From positions 1 through 44,819 of the forward strand of contig NZ_AQGQ01000010.1 in assembly GCF_000388115.1 (NCBI RefSeq): a stretch of 44,819 nucleotides of DNA, in the 5' to 3' direction. The notes beneath the pieces are model-generated. The model saw nothing but the letters and a program-made list of their open reading frames with translations, did no database searches and was not told the origin of the DNA. Origin of the DNA: Aeromonas molluscorum 848 (GTDB taxonomy: Bacteria; Pseudomonadota; Gammaproteobacteria; Enterobacterales; Aeromonadaceae). The stretch's first letter is position 1. The number at the start of each line of letters is the position of its first letter. The translations under genes were made by a program, and so were the position numbers. This document shows, in pieces, positions 18,168 through 27,841 of the stretch.

Positions 18168-19508
18168 TCAGTCCCCTGACTCTTCCCGCTCCAGGGCCCG
18201 ATTGACCAGCGGCTCTGGCAGCGTCTTGGTCACCTCGACCCCCAACTCGCGAAACCGCTCGGCCTGGGCTATCAGGTTGCCGCGACCGCTGGCGAGTCGG
18301 CCCATGGCCTTGTCATAACTCTCCTGCGCCTTGTTCAAGCTACCACCGAGCTGCTGCATCTCCTCCACGAACAGCCGCAGCTTCTCGTAGAGGCGCCCGG
18401 CCCGTTCGGCTATCTGACGGGAGTTCTGGTTCTGGCGCTCGTAACGCCACAGGTTCTCTATGGTGCGCAGCGCCACCATCAGATTGGTGGGACTGACCAG
18501 CAGGATATTGTGATCCAGGCCATAGCGCACCAGGGAGGGATCCGCCTCCAGCGCCGCCAGAAAGGCCGGCTCCACCGCCACGAACATCAGCACATAATCC
18601 AGGGTGCGTACCCCTGGCAACTGCTGATAATCCTTGCGGCCCAGCTCGCGGATATGATTGCGCACCGAGGCGACATGCTCTTTCAACGCCACGGCCCGGG
18701 TCAGTTCATCCTCGCCGTTGTACCAACGCTCATAGGCGGTCAGCGACACCTTGGCGTCGATGATGATGTCTTTTTCCTGGGGCAGGTGAACGATGACATC
18801 GGGCTGATAACGCTTGCCCTTGTCGGTTTCAAGGCTCACTTGGGTGTCGTATTCGTGCCCCTCGCGCAGGCCACACTCATGAAGAATGCGCGCCAGCACC
18901 ACCTCGCCCCAGTTGCCCTGTTGCTTGCTGTCGCCTTTGAGGGCGCGGGTCAGGGCCGCGGCCTCCTCCGTCATGCGCGCGTTGAGCCCGGCCAGGCGCT
19001 CCAATTCAAATTTGAGGCTGTGGCGCTGGGCCGTCTCCTGGGCATGGGTCTCACCCACCTGGCGGCGAAAGCCCTCCAACTGCTCCTTGAGCGGGACCAG
19101 CAGGCTATCCAGGCTGTGCTGGTTGAGCTCACGGAAGTTGCCCGAGTTCTGCTCGAAGATACGGTTGGCGAGGTTCTCGAACTGCTGGCCGAGCCGTGCC
19201 TCCGCCTGCTGTTGCAGCTCCAGCTTCTCGGCACTGGCGAGACGCTCGCTGCGCAGGGTGGCCTCGGCATCCTTGAGGCGGGCGGTGAGTTTGATGATGA
19301 AGTTCTGCTGCTGTTCCAGCTTATCCTGCGCCTGCAGTTGCTCATCGTGCAGCTCGGTCAGCCGTTCCTGCCACGCACTGGCGCGCTCCTGACTCAAGGC
19401 CAGCGCCTGACTCAGGGCCTGGGCACCCTGGCGCCCCCACAGCCAACCGAGGCCAAGAGCCAGCAGAGCCGCCCCAGCCAGCCAGAGCCACAGCAACGGC
19501 TCCATCAT
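18168..19508 (-). CDS. rmuC: DNA recombination protein RmuC
   Basis: This protein is 446 residues from the tandem ATG at 19508, with GGAG 7 nt upstream. It has a single N-terminal membrane segment (LLWLWLAGAALLALGLGWLWG), a long coiled coil (about residues 30-200, rich in Gln, Glu and Leu), and the RmuC domain with the core GNWGEVVLARILHECGL, YQPDVIVHLP and DAKVSLTAYERW. The family is related to restriction-endonuclease folds and limits recombination at inverted repeats in E. coli. The start overlaps the end of the small upstream gene by 4 nt. Confidence 0.95.
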   Translation of the reverse strand: MMEPLLWLWLAGAALLALGLGWLWGRQGAQALSQALALSQERASAWQERLTELHDEQLQAQDKLEQQQNFIIKLTARLKDAEATLRSERLASAEKLELQQQAEARLGQQFENLANRIFEQNSGNFRELNQHSLDSLLVPLKEQLEGFRRQVGETHAQETAQRHSLKFELERLAGLNARMTEEAAALTRALKGDSKQQGNWGEVVLARILHECGLREGHEYDTQVSLETDKGKRYQPDVIVHLPQEKDIIIDAKVSLTAYERWYNGEDELTRAVALKEHVASVRNHIRELGRKDYQQLPGVRTLDYVLMFVAVEPAFLAALEADPSLVRYGLDHNILLVSPTNLMVALRTIENLWRYERQNQNSRQIAERAGRLYEKLRLFVEEMQQLGGSLNKAQESYDKAMGRLASGRGNLIAQAERFRELGVEVTKTLPEPLVNRALEREESGD

Positions 19509-19720
19509 CGCCGGCTCCGCTGGCGCAGGAACAGCAAGAGATAGCGGTTGATCAGGATCCAGACCACCACATAGAGCAGATAGGCGGCCAGCACCACCCA
19601 CTTGTGGTTGTTGACGCCACTGTCCAGCTCATCGAACTCGATCTCCTTGAACCGGCAGTAACCCCACATCAGCAGGGGGAAGACATAGAGCAGGGAAGCC
19701 CGCCACAGAAATAACCACAT
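19505..19720 (-). CDS. Small two-segment membrane protein
   Basis: This 71-residue protein has hydrophobic stretches at about residues 3-20 and 42-64, a short acidic loop between them (EIEFDELDSG), and a very basic end (LRQRSRR). It overlaps the rmuC start in an ATGA arrangement and was probably cotranscribed with it. No family is recognised. No strong Shine-Dalgarno sequence is seen, so the support is the overlap, the membrane topology and the coding-like composition. Confidence 0.6.
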   Translation of the reverse strand: MWLFLWRASLLYVFPLLMWGYCRFKEIEFDELDSGVNNHKWVVLAAYLLYVVVWILINRYLLLFLRQRSRR

Positions 19721-19827
19721 AGAGTCAGCCCAGCAAAAAAGACTCGCCTAGCTTACACAAGGGGGCGTGGCCTTGCGATCCCGCTGTGATAGTTCCGCTG
19801 GCTTGCGAGACACAAACCTCATAGAAT

Positions 19828-19843
19828 TACCCCCTAGTAGGTA
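19828..19843 (+). promoter_or_regulatory. NarP/NarL-like 7-2-7 inverted heptamer
   Basis: TACCCCC-TA-GTAGGTA is an inverted pair of heptamers, each matching TACYYMT at 6 of 7 positions, with the 2-bp spacing used by NarP and NarL. It lies only 13 nt before the start of the NapF-like gene, so it would fall in the leader rather than at a typical activator position. This is a tentative call. Confidence 0.35.
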
Positions 19844-19856
19844 TCAGGAGCCAAGC

Positions 19857-20369
19857 ATGGCGCATTTCCTCTGTCGACGATTGACGCGGCTCTGGGCCAG
19901 ACGTCGACCGGGCGCCATCAACTGCCGCGAGGCCCGCCCTCCCTGGGCCATAGAGGAATCCCAATTCCTCGCCCTCTGCCAACGCTGCGGCAACTGTTTC
20001 CAGGCCTGTCCAAACGGCCTCATCAAACCGGCCACGGGCCCCGAGTACCAGAACAGCCCCATTGCCGGCACCCCTGTCCTGGATCTCGACTGTGGCCAGT
20101 GCAGCTATTGCGGCAGCTGTGCGAGAGCCTGCCCGAGCGGTGCCCTCGACCTGCGCTACGGCCGCCAGGTGCAGACCCGGGTCAAGATAGAGGCCAGCTG
20201 TCAGGCCAGGCAGGGTTTCTACTGCCTGCTCTGTGAAGATGCCTGTCCCCAGCAGGCGATCAAGGCCAGCCCGGATGGGGTCACGGTCAACATGACCGCC
20301 TGCGATGGCTGCGGCGCCTGCGGTCTCGCCTGCCTCTATGGCGCCATCACTCTGGTACGCCAACCCTGA
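19857..20369 (+). CDS. napF: NapF-type ferredoxin (4Fe-4S)
   Basis: This protein is 170 residues from the ATG at 19857, which follows AGGAG at ideal spacing. Four clusters of cysteines are seen: CQRCGNCFQACP, CGQCSYCGSCARACP, CLLCEDACP and CDGCGACGLACL, giving three complete and one variant 4Fe-4S motif as in NapF. The Arg-rich N-terminus (RRLTRLWARRRPG) is also typical. NapF assists maturation of the periplasmic nitrate reductase catalytic subunit NapA in the cytoplasm. No other nap gene is in the window, so the gene stands apart from its operon; a general ferredoxin role remains possible. Confidence 0.88.
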   Translation: MAHFLCRRLTRLWARRRPGAINCREARPPWAIEESQFLALCQRCGNCFQACPNGLIKPATGPEYQNSPIAGTPVLDLDCGQCSYCGSCARACPSGALDLRYGRQVQTRVKIEASCQARQGFYCLLCEDACPQQAIKASPDGVTVNMTACDGCGACGLACLYGAITLVRQP

Positions 20370-20388
20370 CCGCTGGCAGCAAATAGCA

Positions 20389-20415
20389 GAAGGGGCCTGC
20401 AGGCCCCTTCTTGTT
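20389..20415. terminator. Bidirectional terminator between napF and nsrR
   Basis: GAAGGGGCC-TGCA-GGCCCCTTC is a perfect 9-bp stem followed by TTGTT on the plus strand. It lies between convergent genes and can serve both. Confidence 0.82.
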
Positions 20416-20433
20416 CATGCCGGATGCATGGGT

Positions 20434-20886
20434 TCAACTCACGGCCAGCAATTGATCCTGATCCATGCCAAGCAGATGACAGAGCCGGGCCGGATCGTTG
20501 ACCACGTCGGCCAAGGTGTACTCGCCCAGTACCTCGAGGAAGGCATTGATCGCCTTGCGCAATATGCCTTGAATACGGCAGCCGCCAGCCAAGCGGCAGT
20601 TGTCCGTCTTGCAATAGGCGGGACAGAGGATGTTCTCCATGTCCATTACCACATCACGCAGGTTGATGGAGACAGCGGAGCGGCCGAGGCGAATGCCGCC
20701 ATGCTTGCCACGCACCGTCTCGATGTAACCCTTGATGCCAAGCTGGTGCACTATCTTGACCACGTGGTTGCGAGAGATGGCAAAGGTATCGGCCACTTCG
20801 GTGATGGTCGAGAGCCGATCCGTCGGCTGGAGTGCCAGAAACGTCAGAGCGCGCAGGGCATAGTCGGTAAAACGTGTCAGTTGCAT
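20434..20886 (-). CDS. nsrR: Nitric-oxide-sensing Rrf2-family repressor NsrR
   Basis: This protein is 150 residues from the ATG at 20886, giving the usual NsrR start MQLTRFTDYALRAL. An N-terminal winged helix (SRNHVVKIVHQLGIKGYIETVRGKHGGIRLG) is followed by the Fe-S ligands C92, C97 and C103 in the NsrR spacing, with an additional C88. NsrR loses DNA binding when NO attacks its cluster, derepressing NO-detoxifying genes. A degenerate palindrome in its promoter region suggests autoregulation. Its placement next to a nap-type ferredoxin fits nitrogen-oxide metabolism. Confidence 0.92.
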   Translation of the reverse strand: MQLTRFTDYALRALTFLALQPTDRLSTITEVADTFAISRNHVVKIVHQLGIKGYIETVRGKHGGIRLGRSAVSINLRDVVMDMENILCPAYCKTDNCRLAGGCRIQGILRKAINAFLEVLGEYTLADVVNDPARLCHLLGMDQDQLLAVS

Positions 20887-20998
20887 GGTGGTACTGCCTC
20901 TCACTACAGCCGGGATCGGACAACAAGAGCCAAGGGAAACGACGGAGAGTCTCCGGGTTCCTGAGGGTGAGAGCCAAGGTTAAGAGCAGCGTTCGCGG

Positions 20999-21030
20999 GT
21001 GTCGATAAAGATGCACATAAATCGACACTT
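20999..21030 (-). promoter_or_regulatory. Inverted repeat with NsrR-like half-site upstream of nsrR
   Basis: A perfect 8-bp inverted repeat (GTGTCGAT at 20999-21006, ATCGACAC at 21021-21028) encloses AAGATGCACAT (21008-21018), which matches the NsrR half-site AAGATGCATTT at 9 of 11. The opposite half is weak (6 of 11). It is about 115 nt upstream of the nsrR start and may be an operator for NsrR or another regulator. Confidence 0.45.
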
Positions 21031-21171
21031 TCTTTGATTGATCGCAAACTTGCTGGCTTGTAGCACGCTTCTAGCCAGTTTTAACCCGAACTGGCAGGGG
21101 ATGCCAAGGGTGCGAAACAGCCTCGAAATAACCTGAATGACACCCCGCACCATGCTGCGGATGGTGTGTGA

Positions 21172-22011
21172 TCAGTGGCCCTGCTCCAGCCAGGACTTGA
21201 GCGCCTGTGAGGGGATTGAACTCTGGCTGGCAACGGCAAAGGCGCCCCAGTCCACGGCGCACTGCAGCGCATCCTCAATGGCCATGCCCCGAGCCAGACC
21301 ATGAATGAGTCCGGCGGCGAAGGCATCCCCGGCCCCCGTCGTGTCCACCACCGAGACGGGGCGCGCCGCCACCCGGATCCGCTCCTCACCATGGATGGCA
21401 ACGGCCCCGGCCTTGCCCTCGGTCAGCACCAGCCACTGCAGCTGATCGCCGGCCAGCCCCTGGGCATGGGCCCAAGGAGCCCCAATCTCACCCAGATCAG
21501 AGCGCGAGGCCACCAACAGGTGGCAGGGTCTGGGGTGTCTGCCACCCTTGGGATATTGGGCCACGACCATGCAGTGCTCCTGCATCTGGCCCATGTAGTC
21601 CGCCACCGCTCCCCCCGGGTAGTTCACATAGAGGCAATCCACTCCCTGACTCGGCAGGTTACCGGGCAGATCAGGGCGGCGGGGCTGACGCAATATGGTG
21701 CGCTCACCGAGGGAGTCCACCAGGATCAACAGCTCCCCCGTCTCACCGCCGAAGCGCTCAACATGGCTGCAATCCAGACCATGACTGCGCGCCTCGGCCA
21801 ACAGCCAGTCTCCGGTGTCATCCAGGCCGATCCGCGAGGCGATGGCCACCTCGTGGCCCGCCCACACCAGTCCTATGCCGGTGTTGGCCGCGCCGCCCCC
21901 CAGTCGCCTCCCTCGATCCAGGTACTGCAGCCGAGCTCCCGCGACCAAGGGTTCGGAGAGGGACAGCACATGGTCACAGTTGAGATTGGCGAGCAGCAGA
22001 ATGCGGGACAT
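21172..22011 (-). CDS. PfkB-family sugar kinase
   Basis: This 279-residue ribokinase-type protein carries the N-terminal GGGAANTGIGLVWAGHEV motif (PfkB signature 1) and the C-terminal DTTGAGDAFAAGLIHGL motif (signature 2, with the anion hole and catalytic Asp). It phosphorylates a carbohydrate or nucleoside, but the substrate cannot be read from sequence. It follows ald by about 105 nt in the same direction, with no clear terminator between them. Confidence 0.88.
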   Translation of the reverse strand: MSRILLLANLNCDHVLSLSEPLVAGARLQYLDRGRRLGGGAANTGIGLVWAGHEVAIASRIGLDDTGDWLLAEARSHGLDCSHVERFGGETGELLILVDSLGERTILRQPRRPDLPGNLPSQGVDCLYVNYPGGAVADYMGQMQEHCMVVAQYPKGGRHPRPCHLLVASRSDLGEIGAPWAHAQGLAGDQLQWLVLTEGKAGAVAIHGEERIRVAARPVSVVDTTGAGDAFAAGLIHGLARGMAIEDALQCAVDWGAFAVASQSSIPSQALKSWLEQGH

Positions 22012-22116
22012 GGCGGATCCTCAAGAAGTGCGAGGGCTCATTATAAAGAGAAAGGGCCATGACGGCCCTCCCTGACGGTGAGAATGTGAACCCGCTCGAG
22101 GTTCATCGCAACCCCG

Positions 22117-23232
22117 TCACCCCAACACAGTGGCCGCGCTGACGTAGTCATAACCGAGCGCCTCGGCCACCGCCTGCTGCGTGACGCTGCCCTTATAGAC
22201 ATTGAGTCCAGCCAGCAGGTGCTTGTCCTCCTTGAGGGCGCGCTGGTAACCCTTGTCTGCCAGGGCCAGCACGAACGGCAAGGTGGCATTGGTCAGCGCG
22301 AAAGTGGAGGTTCGCGCCACACCGCCCGGCATGTTGGCGACACAGTAGTGGATGATGCCATCGACCACATAGGTGGGATCTTCATGGGTCGTCGGCCTGG
22401 AGGTCTCAAAACAGCCCCCTTGATCGATGGCCACATCCACCAGCACCGAGCCCTTGCGCATCAATCCGAGCATGGCGCGAGTCAGCAACTTGGGCGCCGC
22501 CGCCCCCGGGATCAGCACGGCACCGATCACCAGATCCGCCTGGGCAATGCAGGCCTCGATGTTGGCCTTGGTCGAATAGAGCGTCTTGAGGGCCGGGCCA
22601 TAGAGGCCATCGAGCTCCCGCAGCCTTGGCAGCGACTTGTCCAAGATGGTGACATCGGCCCCCAGACCCAGGGCCATGCGCGCCGAGTTGACCCCGACCA
22701 CGCCACCGCCCAGCACCACCACTTTGGCAGGTGCCACCGCGGGAACGCCGCCGAGCAGGGTGCCATTGCCGCCCTGGGCCTTTTCAAGGCTGTGAGCACC
22801 GGCCTGTACCGCCATCCGCCCTGCCACCTCGGACATGGGCGCCAGCAGCGGCAGGCCACCACGATCATCGGTAACCGTCTCGTAGGCGATGGCCACCGCT
22901 CCCGAGTGAACCAATAGCTGGGTCTGTACCGGATCCGGTGCCAGATGCAGATAGGTGAACAGCAATTGCCCCGGCCGCAGCAGCGCACACTCCTCTGCCT
23001 GCGGCTCCTTCACCTTCACGACCATCTCTGCCCGAGCGAAGATCTCGGCAGCACTGGTCACCAGCTCGGCCCCGGCAGCGCCGTACTCTTCGTCGGACAG
23101 ACCGATGGCCTCGCCGCCCCGCGCCTGCACCAGTACGGTATGGCCCCGAGCCGTCAGCTCCTGCACCCCCGAGGGGGTCATGCCAATCCGGTACTCGTGG
23201 TTTTTGATTTCCTTGGGTACACCAATGATCAT
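22117..23232 (-). CDS. ald: Alanine dehydrogenase
   Basis: This 371-residue NAD-dependent enzyme interconverts L-alanine with pyruvate and ammonia. Signatures include [23 protein letters not shown] at the N-terminus, VKVKEPQ with the substrate Lys, the NAD-binding [27 protein letters not shown], and the C-terminal [21 protein letters not shown]. It follows the GATase gene after 42 nt. In this setting it could recycle the alanine produced by the omega-amino acid:pyruvate aminotransferase further upstream back to pyruvate, which is an inference from context. Confidence 0.96.
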   Translation of the reverse strand: MIIGVPKEIKNHEYRIGMTPSGVQELTARGHTVLVQARGGEAIGLSDEEYGAAGAELVTSAAEIFARAEMVVKVKEPQAEECALLRPGQLLFTYLHLAPDPVQTQLLVHSGAVAIAYETVTDDRGGLPLLAPMSEVAGRMAVQAGAHSLEKAQGGNGTLLGGVPAVAPAKVVVLGGGVVGVNSARMALGLGADVTILDKSLPRLRELDGLYGPALKTLYSTKANIEACIAQADLVIGAVLIPGAAAPKLLTRAMLGLMRKGSVLVDVAIDQGGCFETSRPTTHEDPTYVVDGIIHYCVANMPGGVARTSTFALTNATLPFVLALADKGYQRALKEDKHLLAGLNVYKGSVTQQAVAEALGYDYVSAATVLG

Positions 23233-23274
23233 CTCAATGCTCCTGCGTTCATCCCTGTATCCCGCCGGGGCCGC

Positions 23275-23994
23275 TCAGGGCCGACTCGGCAGTATCCCTA
23301 AAAATCGCAACAACCAACCCATCATGATGGTGGAATCCACCTCCTGCTCCAGCGAGTCGAGGCAGGCCTGGTAACGCTCGGGTGCCAGGTGCTGCTGCCG
23401 CTTCTCGATCAGCGCCCTGTCATAGTCGACCGGGAACTCCGGGTGACCCTGGATGGCGACGATGTGCTCTCCCTGACCAAACATGAAGTTCGGGCAAAAA
23501 CCATTGCCTGCCAGCCGGCGCCCACCGGGGGGAAGCAGCGCCACCTGATCCTGATGGCTCGCCAGGATACGGATCTGATCGAGGGCGGGCTGCATCCAGG
23601 GCTCGCTCGCCAACATGGCATTAGTGGCGACCCCCAGTCCCCAGCCTTTGTCGGACTTGACCACTTCGCCGCCCAGCGCCTGGGCGATCACCTGGTGGCC
23701 GAAGCAGACCCCGGCCAGCTTGGCCCGGGCCTCATCTGCCCGCCGCACCCACTCCCGCAATGCTTCCACCCAAGGCGCATCCCCATGGGCGTCATGGCGC
23801 GATCCCGTGATGAGCCAGGCATCGCACTCATCCAGATCCGCCGGCAACTCGCCATCCAGGGCCGACCAGACCCTAAATTCCAGATCCGGTGCCAAGGCCC
23901 TGAATCCCTCGATAAACATCCCGGAATAGACCCGGCCAAAACGGGCTTCGAACTCCGGATCCAGCCGATCACAATCGAGAATTCCCAGTCGCAT
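23275..23994 (-). CDS. Class I glutamine amidotransferase-like protein
   Basis: This 239-residue protein has the GMP-synthase-like GATase fold. The nucleophile Cys is in LAGVCFGHQVIAQALGGEV and the catalytic His is in VAIQGHPEFP; the oxyanion strand is ITGSRHDAHGD. No synthetase domain is fused to it. It is not the PuuD (C26) type, although it lies among amine-catabolic genes, 54 nt downstream of the MmsA-type gene. Hydrolysis of a gamma-glutamyl amide is the plausible role; the substrate is unknown. Confidence 0.85.
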   Translation of the reverse strand: MRLGILDCDRLDPEFEARFGRVYSGMFIEGFRALAPDLEFRVWSALDGELPADLDECDAWLITGSRHDAHGDAPWVEALREWVRRADEARAKLAGVCFGHQVIAQALGGEVVKSDKGWGLGVATNAMLASEPWMQPALDQIRILASHQDQVALLPPGGRRLAGNGFCPNFMFGQGEHIVAIQGHPEFPVDYDRALIEKRQQHLAPERYQACLDSLEQEVDSTIMMGWLLRFLGILPSRP

Positions 23995-24048
23995 CCTTTA
24001 CTCCTTTATACGTCCATAGGGCGGGCCGACCCAAAGCGGCCCAAGGCC

Positions 24049-25545
<1,497 letters not shown>

Positions 25546-25648
25546 GCATCCTCCGTGATGGGTAATAACCTTTCCCTGCGCCCGGCCTAGTCGGAGCGCA
25601 GGCCACTGCTCGCCACGCGCGGGCAGTGGATTCAGTACTATGTGTTGA

Positions 25649-26980
25649 TCACTCCTGAGCCTGCAGGACGTCCTGCAGCAGGGTAAATAGGTCATCTATC
25701 TCGCTGTGCTCGATGATCAGCGGTGGCGACAGGGCGATGATGTCGCCAGTGACTCGGATCAGGGCCCCTTTCTCGAAGCAGCGCACGAACACCTCATAGG
25801 CACGCTTGCCAGGTGCCCCCGCCATAGGTTCCAGCTCTATACCCGCCACCAGACCGTAGTTGCGCACATCTTTGACATGCTTGCAGCCCTTCAGCGAATG
25901 CGCGGCCTCCTGCCAGTAATCGGCCAGCTCGGCGGCGCGGTGCAGCAGGTTCTCGTTGCGGTAGATTTCCAGGGTGGCGAGCCCGGCAGCGGCGGCCACC
26001 GGGTGACCCGAATAGGTGTAGCCGTGAAACAGCTCGATGGCTCCCTTGCCCGCACTCATCATGTCGTCATAGATGTGGCTTTGTACCAGCACGGCGCCCA
26101 TGGGGATGGCACCATTGGTGAGCCCCTTGGCACAGGTGATGATATCCGGCAACACATCGAACTCCTGGGCGGCGAAGGGGGCGCCGAGGCGGCCGAAACC
26201 GGTGATCACCTCGTCGAAGATGAGCAGTATGCCGTGCTTGGTGCAGATCTCCCGCAGCCGCTTGAGATAGCCCTTGGGCGGCATGATGACCCCCGTGCTA
26301 CCGGCGATGGGCTCGACGATGACCGCCGCTATATTGCTGGCATCATGAAGGAAGACTATCTTTTCCAGTTCGTCGGCCAGGGTCAGATTTTCTGCTGGCA
26401 GGCCCTTGGTGAAGGCATTCTTGGCAATATCGAGGGTGTGGGGCAGATGGTCCACCCCGCCGAGCAGGGAACCGAACCACTTGCGGTTGCCGGGGATGCC
26501 GCCGACCGAGATGCCGCCAAAACCCACCCCGTGATAGCCGCGCTCACGGCCAATCAGGCGGGTGCGAGTCCCCTGGCCCCGGGCCCGTTGCCAGGCCAGC
26601 GCAATCTTCAGCGCCGTATCCACCGATTCGGACCCCGAGTTGGTGAAGAAGACATGGCCGAAGCCCTTGGGGGCTATCTCTACCAGCTGGTTGGCGAGTT
26701 CGAACGGCAGGGGATGCCCCATCTGGAAGGTGGGGGCGAAATCGAGGTGGGCGATCTGCTGGGAGACCGCCTCGGCGATTTCACGGCGACCATGACCCGC
26801 ATTGCAACACCAGAGGCCAGCGGTGCCGTCCAGTATCTTGCGGCCATCCTCTGCGCGATAATACATGCCCTCGGCAGACTTGAGGATGCGTGGCGCCGCC
26901 TTGAACTGCTGATTGGCGGTGAAGGGCATCCAGAACGCGGACATGTCCGCCGGCGTATTGATGTCACTGACAACTTTCAT
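25649..26980 (-). CDS. Omega-amino acid (beta-alanine):pyruvate aminotransferase
   Basis: This protein is 443 residues from the ATG at 26980, with GAGG 6-7 nt before it; a GTG two codons upstream is an alternative. It is a class III PLP aminotransferase. The motifs [43 protein letters not shown] and the PLP-Lys segment [10 protein letters not shown] are present, and the N-terminal [16 protein letters not shown] matches beta-alanine-pyruvate transaminases. It heads the leftward catabolic genes and is divergent from the PuuR-like regulator. Confidence 0.93.
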   Translation of the reverse strand: MKVVSDINTPADMSAFWMPFTANQQFKAAPRILKSAEGMYYRAEDGRKILDGTAGLWCCNAGHGRREIAEAVSQQIAHLDFAPTFQMGHPLPFELANQLVEIAPKGFGHVFFTNSGSESVDTALKIALAWQRARGQGTRTRLIGRERGYHGVGFGGISVGGIPGNRKWFGSLLGGVDHLPHTLDIAKNAFTKGLPAENLTLADELEKIVFLHDASNIAAVIVEPIAGSTGVIMPPKGYLKRLREICTKHGILLIFDEVITGFGRLGAPFAAQEFDVLPDIITCAKGLTNGAIPMGAVLVQSHIYDDMMSAGKGAIELFHGYTYSGHPVAAAAGLATLEIYRNENLLHRAAELADYWQEAAHSLKGCKHVKDVRNYGLVAGIELEPMAGAPGKRAYEVFVRCFEKGALIRVTGDIIALSPPLIIEHSEIDDLFTLLQDVLQAQE

Positions 26981-26996
26981 GGTCACCTCATCCTTA

Positions 26997-27138
26997 AGGT
27001 GTTTAGCTACTCTTGGCGAGCGCCTATTAAATTAAACACCTGTATCCATAAAAAAGGGCGCTATGCTGCCCAGTGATGGTGTCACCCCGACCAGGGTGGT
27101 ATAAGATATTTAACACAAATTCAATAATAGTAAACACT
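26997..27138. promoter_or_regulatory. Divergent control region with repeated TGTTTA-type motifs
   Basis: A perfect 9-bp inverted repeat AGGTGTTTA (26997-27005) with TAAACACCT (27033-27041) lies before the aminotransferase. Related TTTAACACA and GTAAACACT copies follow at 27109-27117 and 27130-27138, before the regulator start. All contain TGTTTA or TGTTAA on one strand and are good candidates for the regulator's operators. Confidence 0.5.
27050..27071 (-). terminator. Possible leader terminator before the aminotransferase
   Basis: On the minus strand GGGCAGC-ATA-GCGCCC (one bulge) is followed by six T. It precedes the leftward aminotransferase start by about 70 nt, so a transcript starting further right would have to read through it. 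Attenuation is possible but unproven. Confidence 0.45.
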
Positions 27139-27154
27139 CGAGGAGAACAGAAGG

Positions 27155-27697
27155 ATGGATATAGGTCAGCGCCTCAAGGCGGTCCGCACCAAGGCGGCCC
27201 TGTCCCAGCGTGAACTCGCCAAACGCTCGGGGGTGACCAATGGCTTTATCTCCCAGATAGAAAAGAATCAAGTCAGCCCCTCGGTCGCCTCCCTGCGCAA
27301 GGTGCTGGCGGGCATTCCCATGTCCCTGGCCAGCTTCTTCACCGACGAGACGGCCCTGGATTCCGAGGTGGTATTTCGCGCCGCCGACATGCCGGATCTT
27401 GGCAGCCACCCCATCAGCTACCGCCTGGTCGGCCACAGTCGCGCCAACCGCGCCATCGGCATGCTGCAAGAGATATTGCCCCCTGGCGCCGACACAGGTG
27501 ACGACATGCTCAGTCACGATGGCGAAGAGTGCGGCATCATCATCAAGGGCCAGGTCGAGGTGACCATAGGCGAACAGATCCACCTGCTCGGCGCCGGTGA
27601 TGGTTACTACTTCGACAGCCGTACCCCCCATCGTTTTCGCAACGTCGATGAGCAGGAGTGCGTGCTGATTTCGGCCAACACCCCGGCCACTTTCTGA
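27155..27697 (+). CDS. puuR: PuuR-like XRE/cupin transcriptional regulator
   Basis: This 180-residue protein has an N-terminal XRE helix-turn-helix (about residues 5-60: LKAVRTKAALSQRELAKRSGVTNGFISQIEKNQVSPSVASLRKVL) and a C-terminal cupin effector domain with the HDGEECGIIIKGQVEVTIGEQ strands. This layout and sequence match PuuR, the repressor of the putrescine-utilisation genes. It is divergent from the aminotransferase and precedes the PuuC-type dehydrogenase, so it probably controls both directions. GAGAACAGAAGG precedes the start. Confidence 0.88.
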   Translation: MDIGQRLKAVRTKAALSQRELAKRSGVTNGFISQIEKNQVSPSVASLRKVLAGIPMSLASFFTDETALDSEVVFRAADMPDLGSHPISYRLVGHSRANRAIGMLQEILPPGADTGDDMLSHDGEECGIIIKGQVEVTIGEQIHLLGAGDGYYFDSRTPHRFRNVDEQECVLISANTPATF

Positions 27698-27748
27698 TCC
27701 CAATCTCGGGCCAGGGTGGGCCGCTATGCCGGGTACCTGTCAACATCC

Positions 27749-27799
27749 CTGTTTAAGGAATTGTTACAACCTGGATTTACAGACGGCAAAATGTTTAGC
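27749..27799 (+). promoter_or_regulatory. puuC upstream region with the same TGTTTA motif
   Basis: CTGTTTAAGG (27749-27758) and ATGTTTAGC (27791-27799) repeat the motif seen in the divergent region left of the regulator. They precede the dehydrogenase start by about 45-90 nt, inside its likely promoter. Confidence 0.45.
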
Positions 27800-27841
27800 A
27801 TATTGATACGCGGACAACCTTTGCACGTTCAAGGAGCGAAC

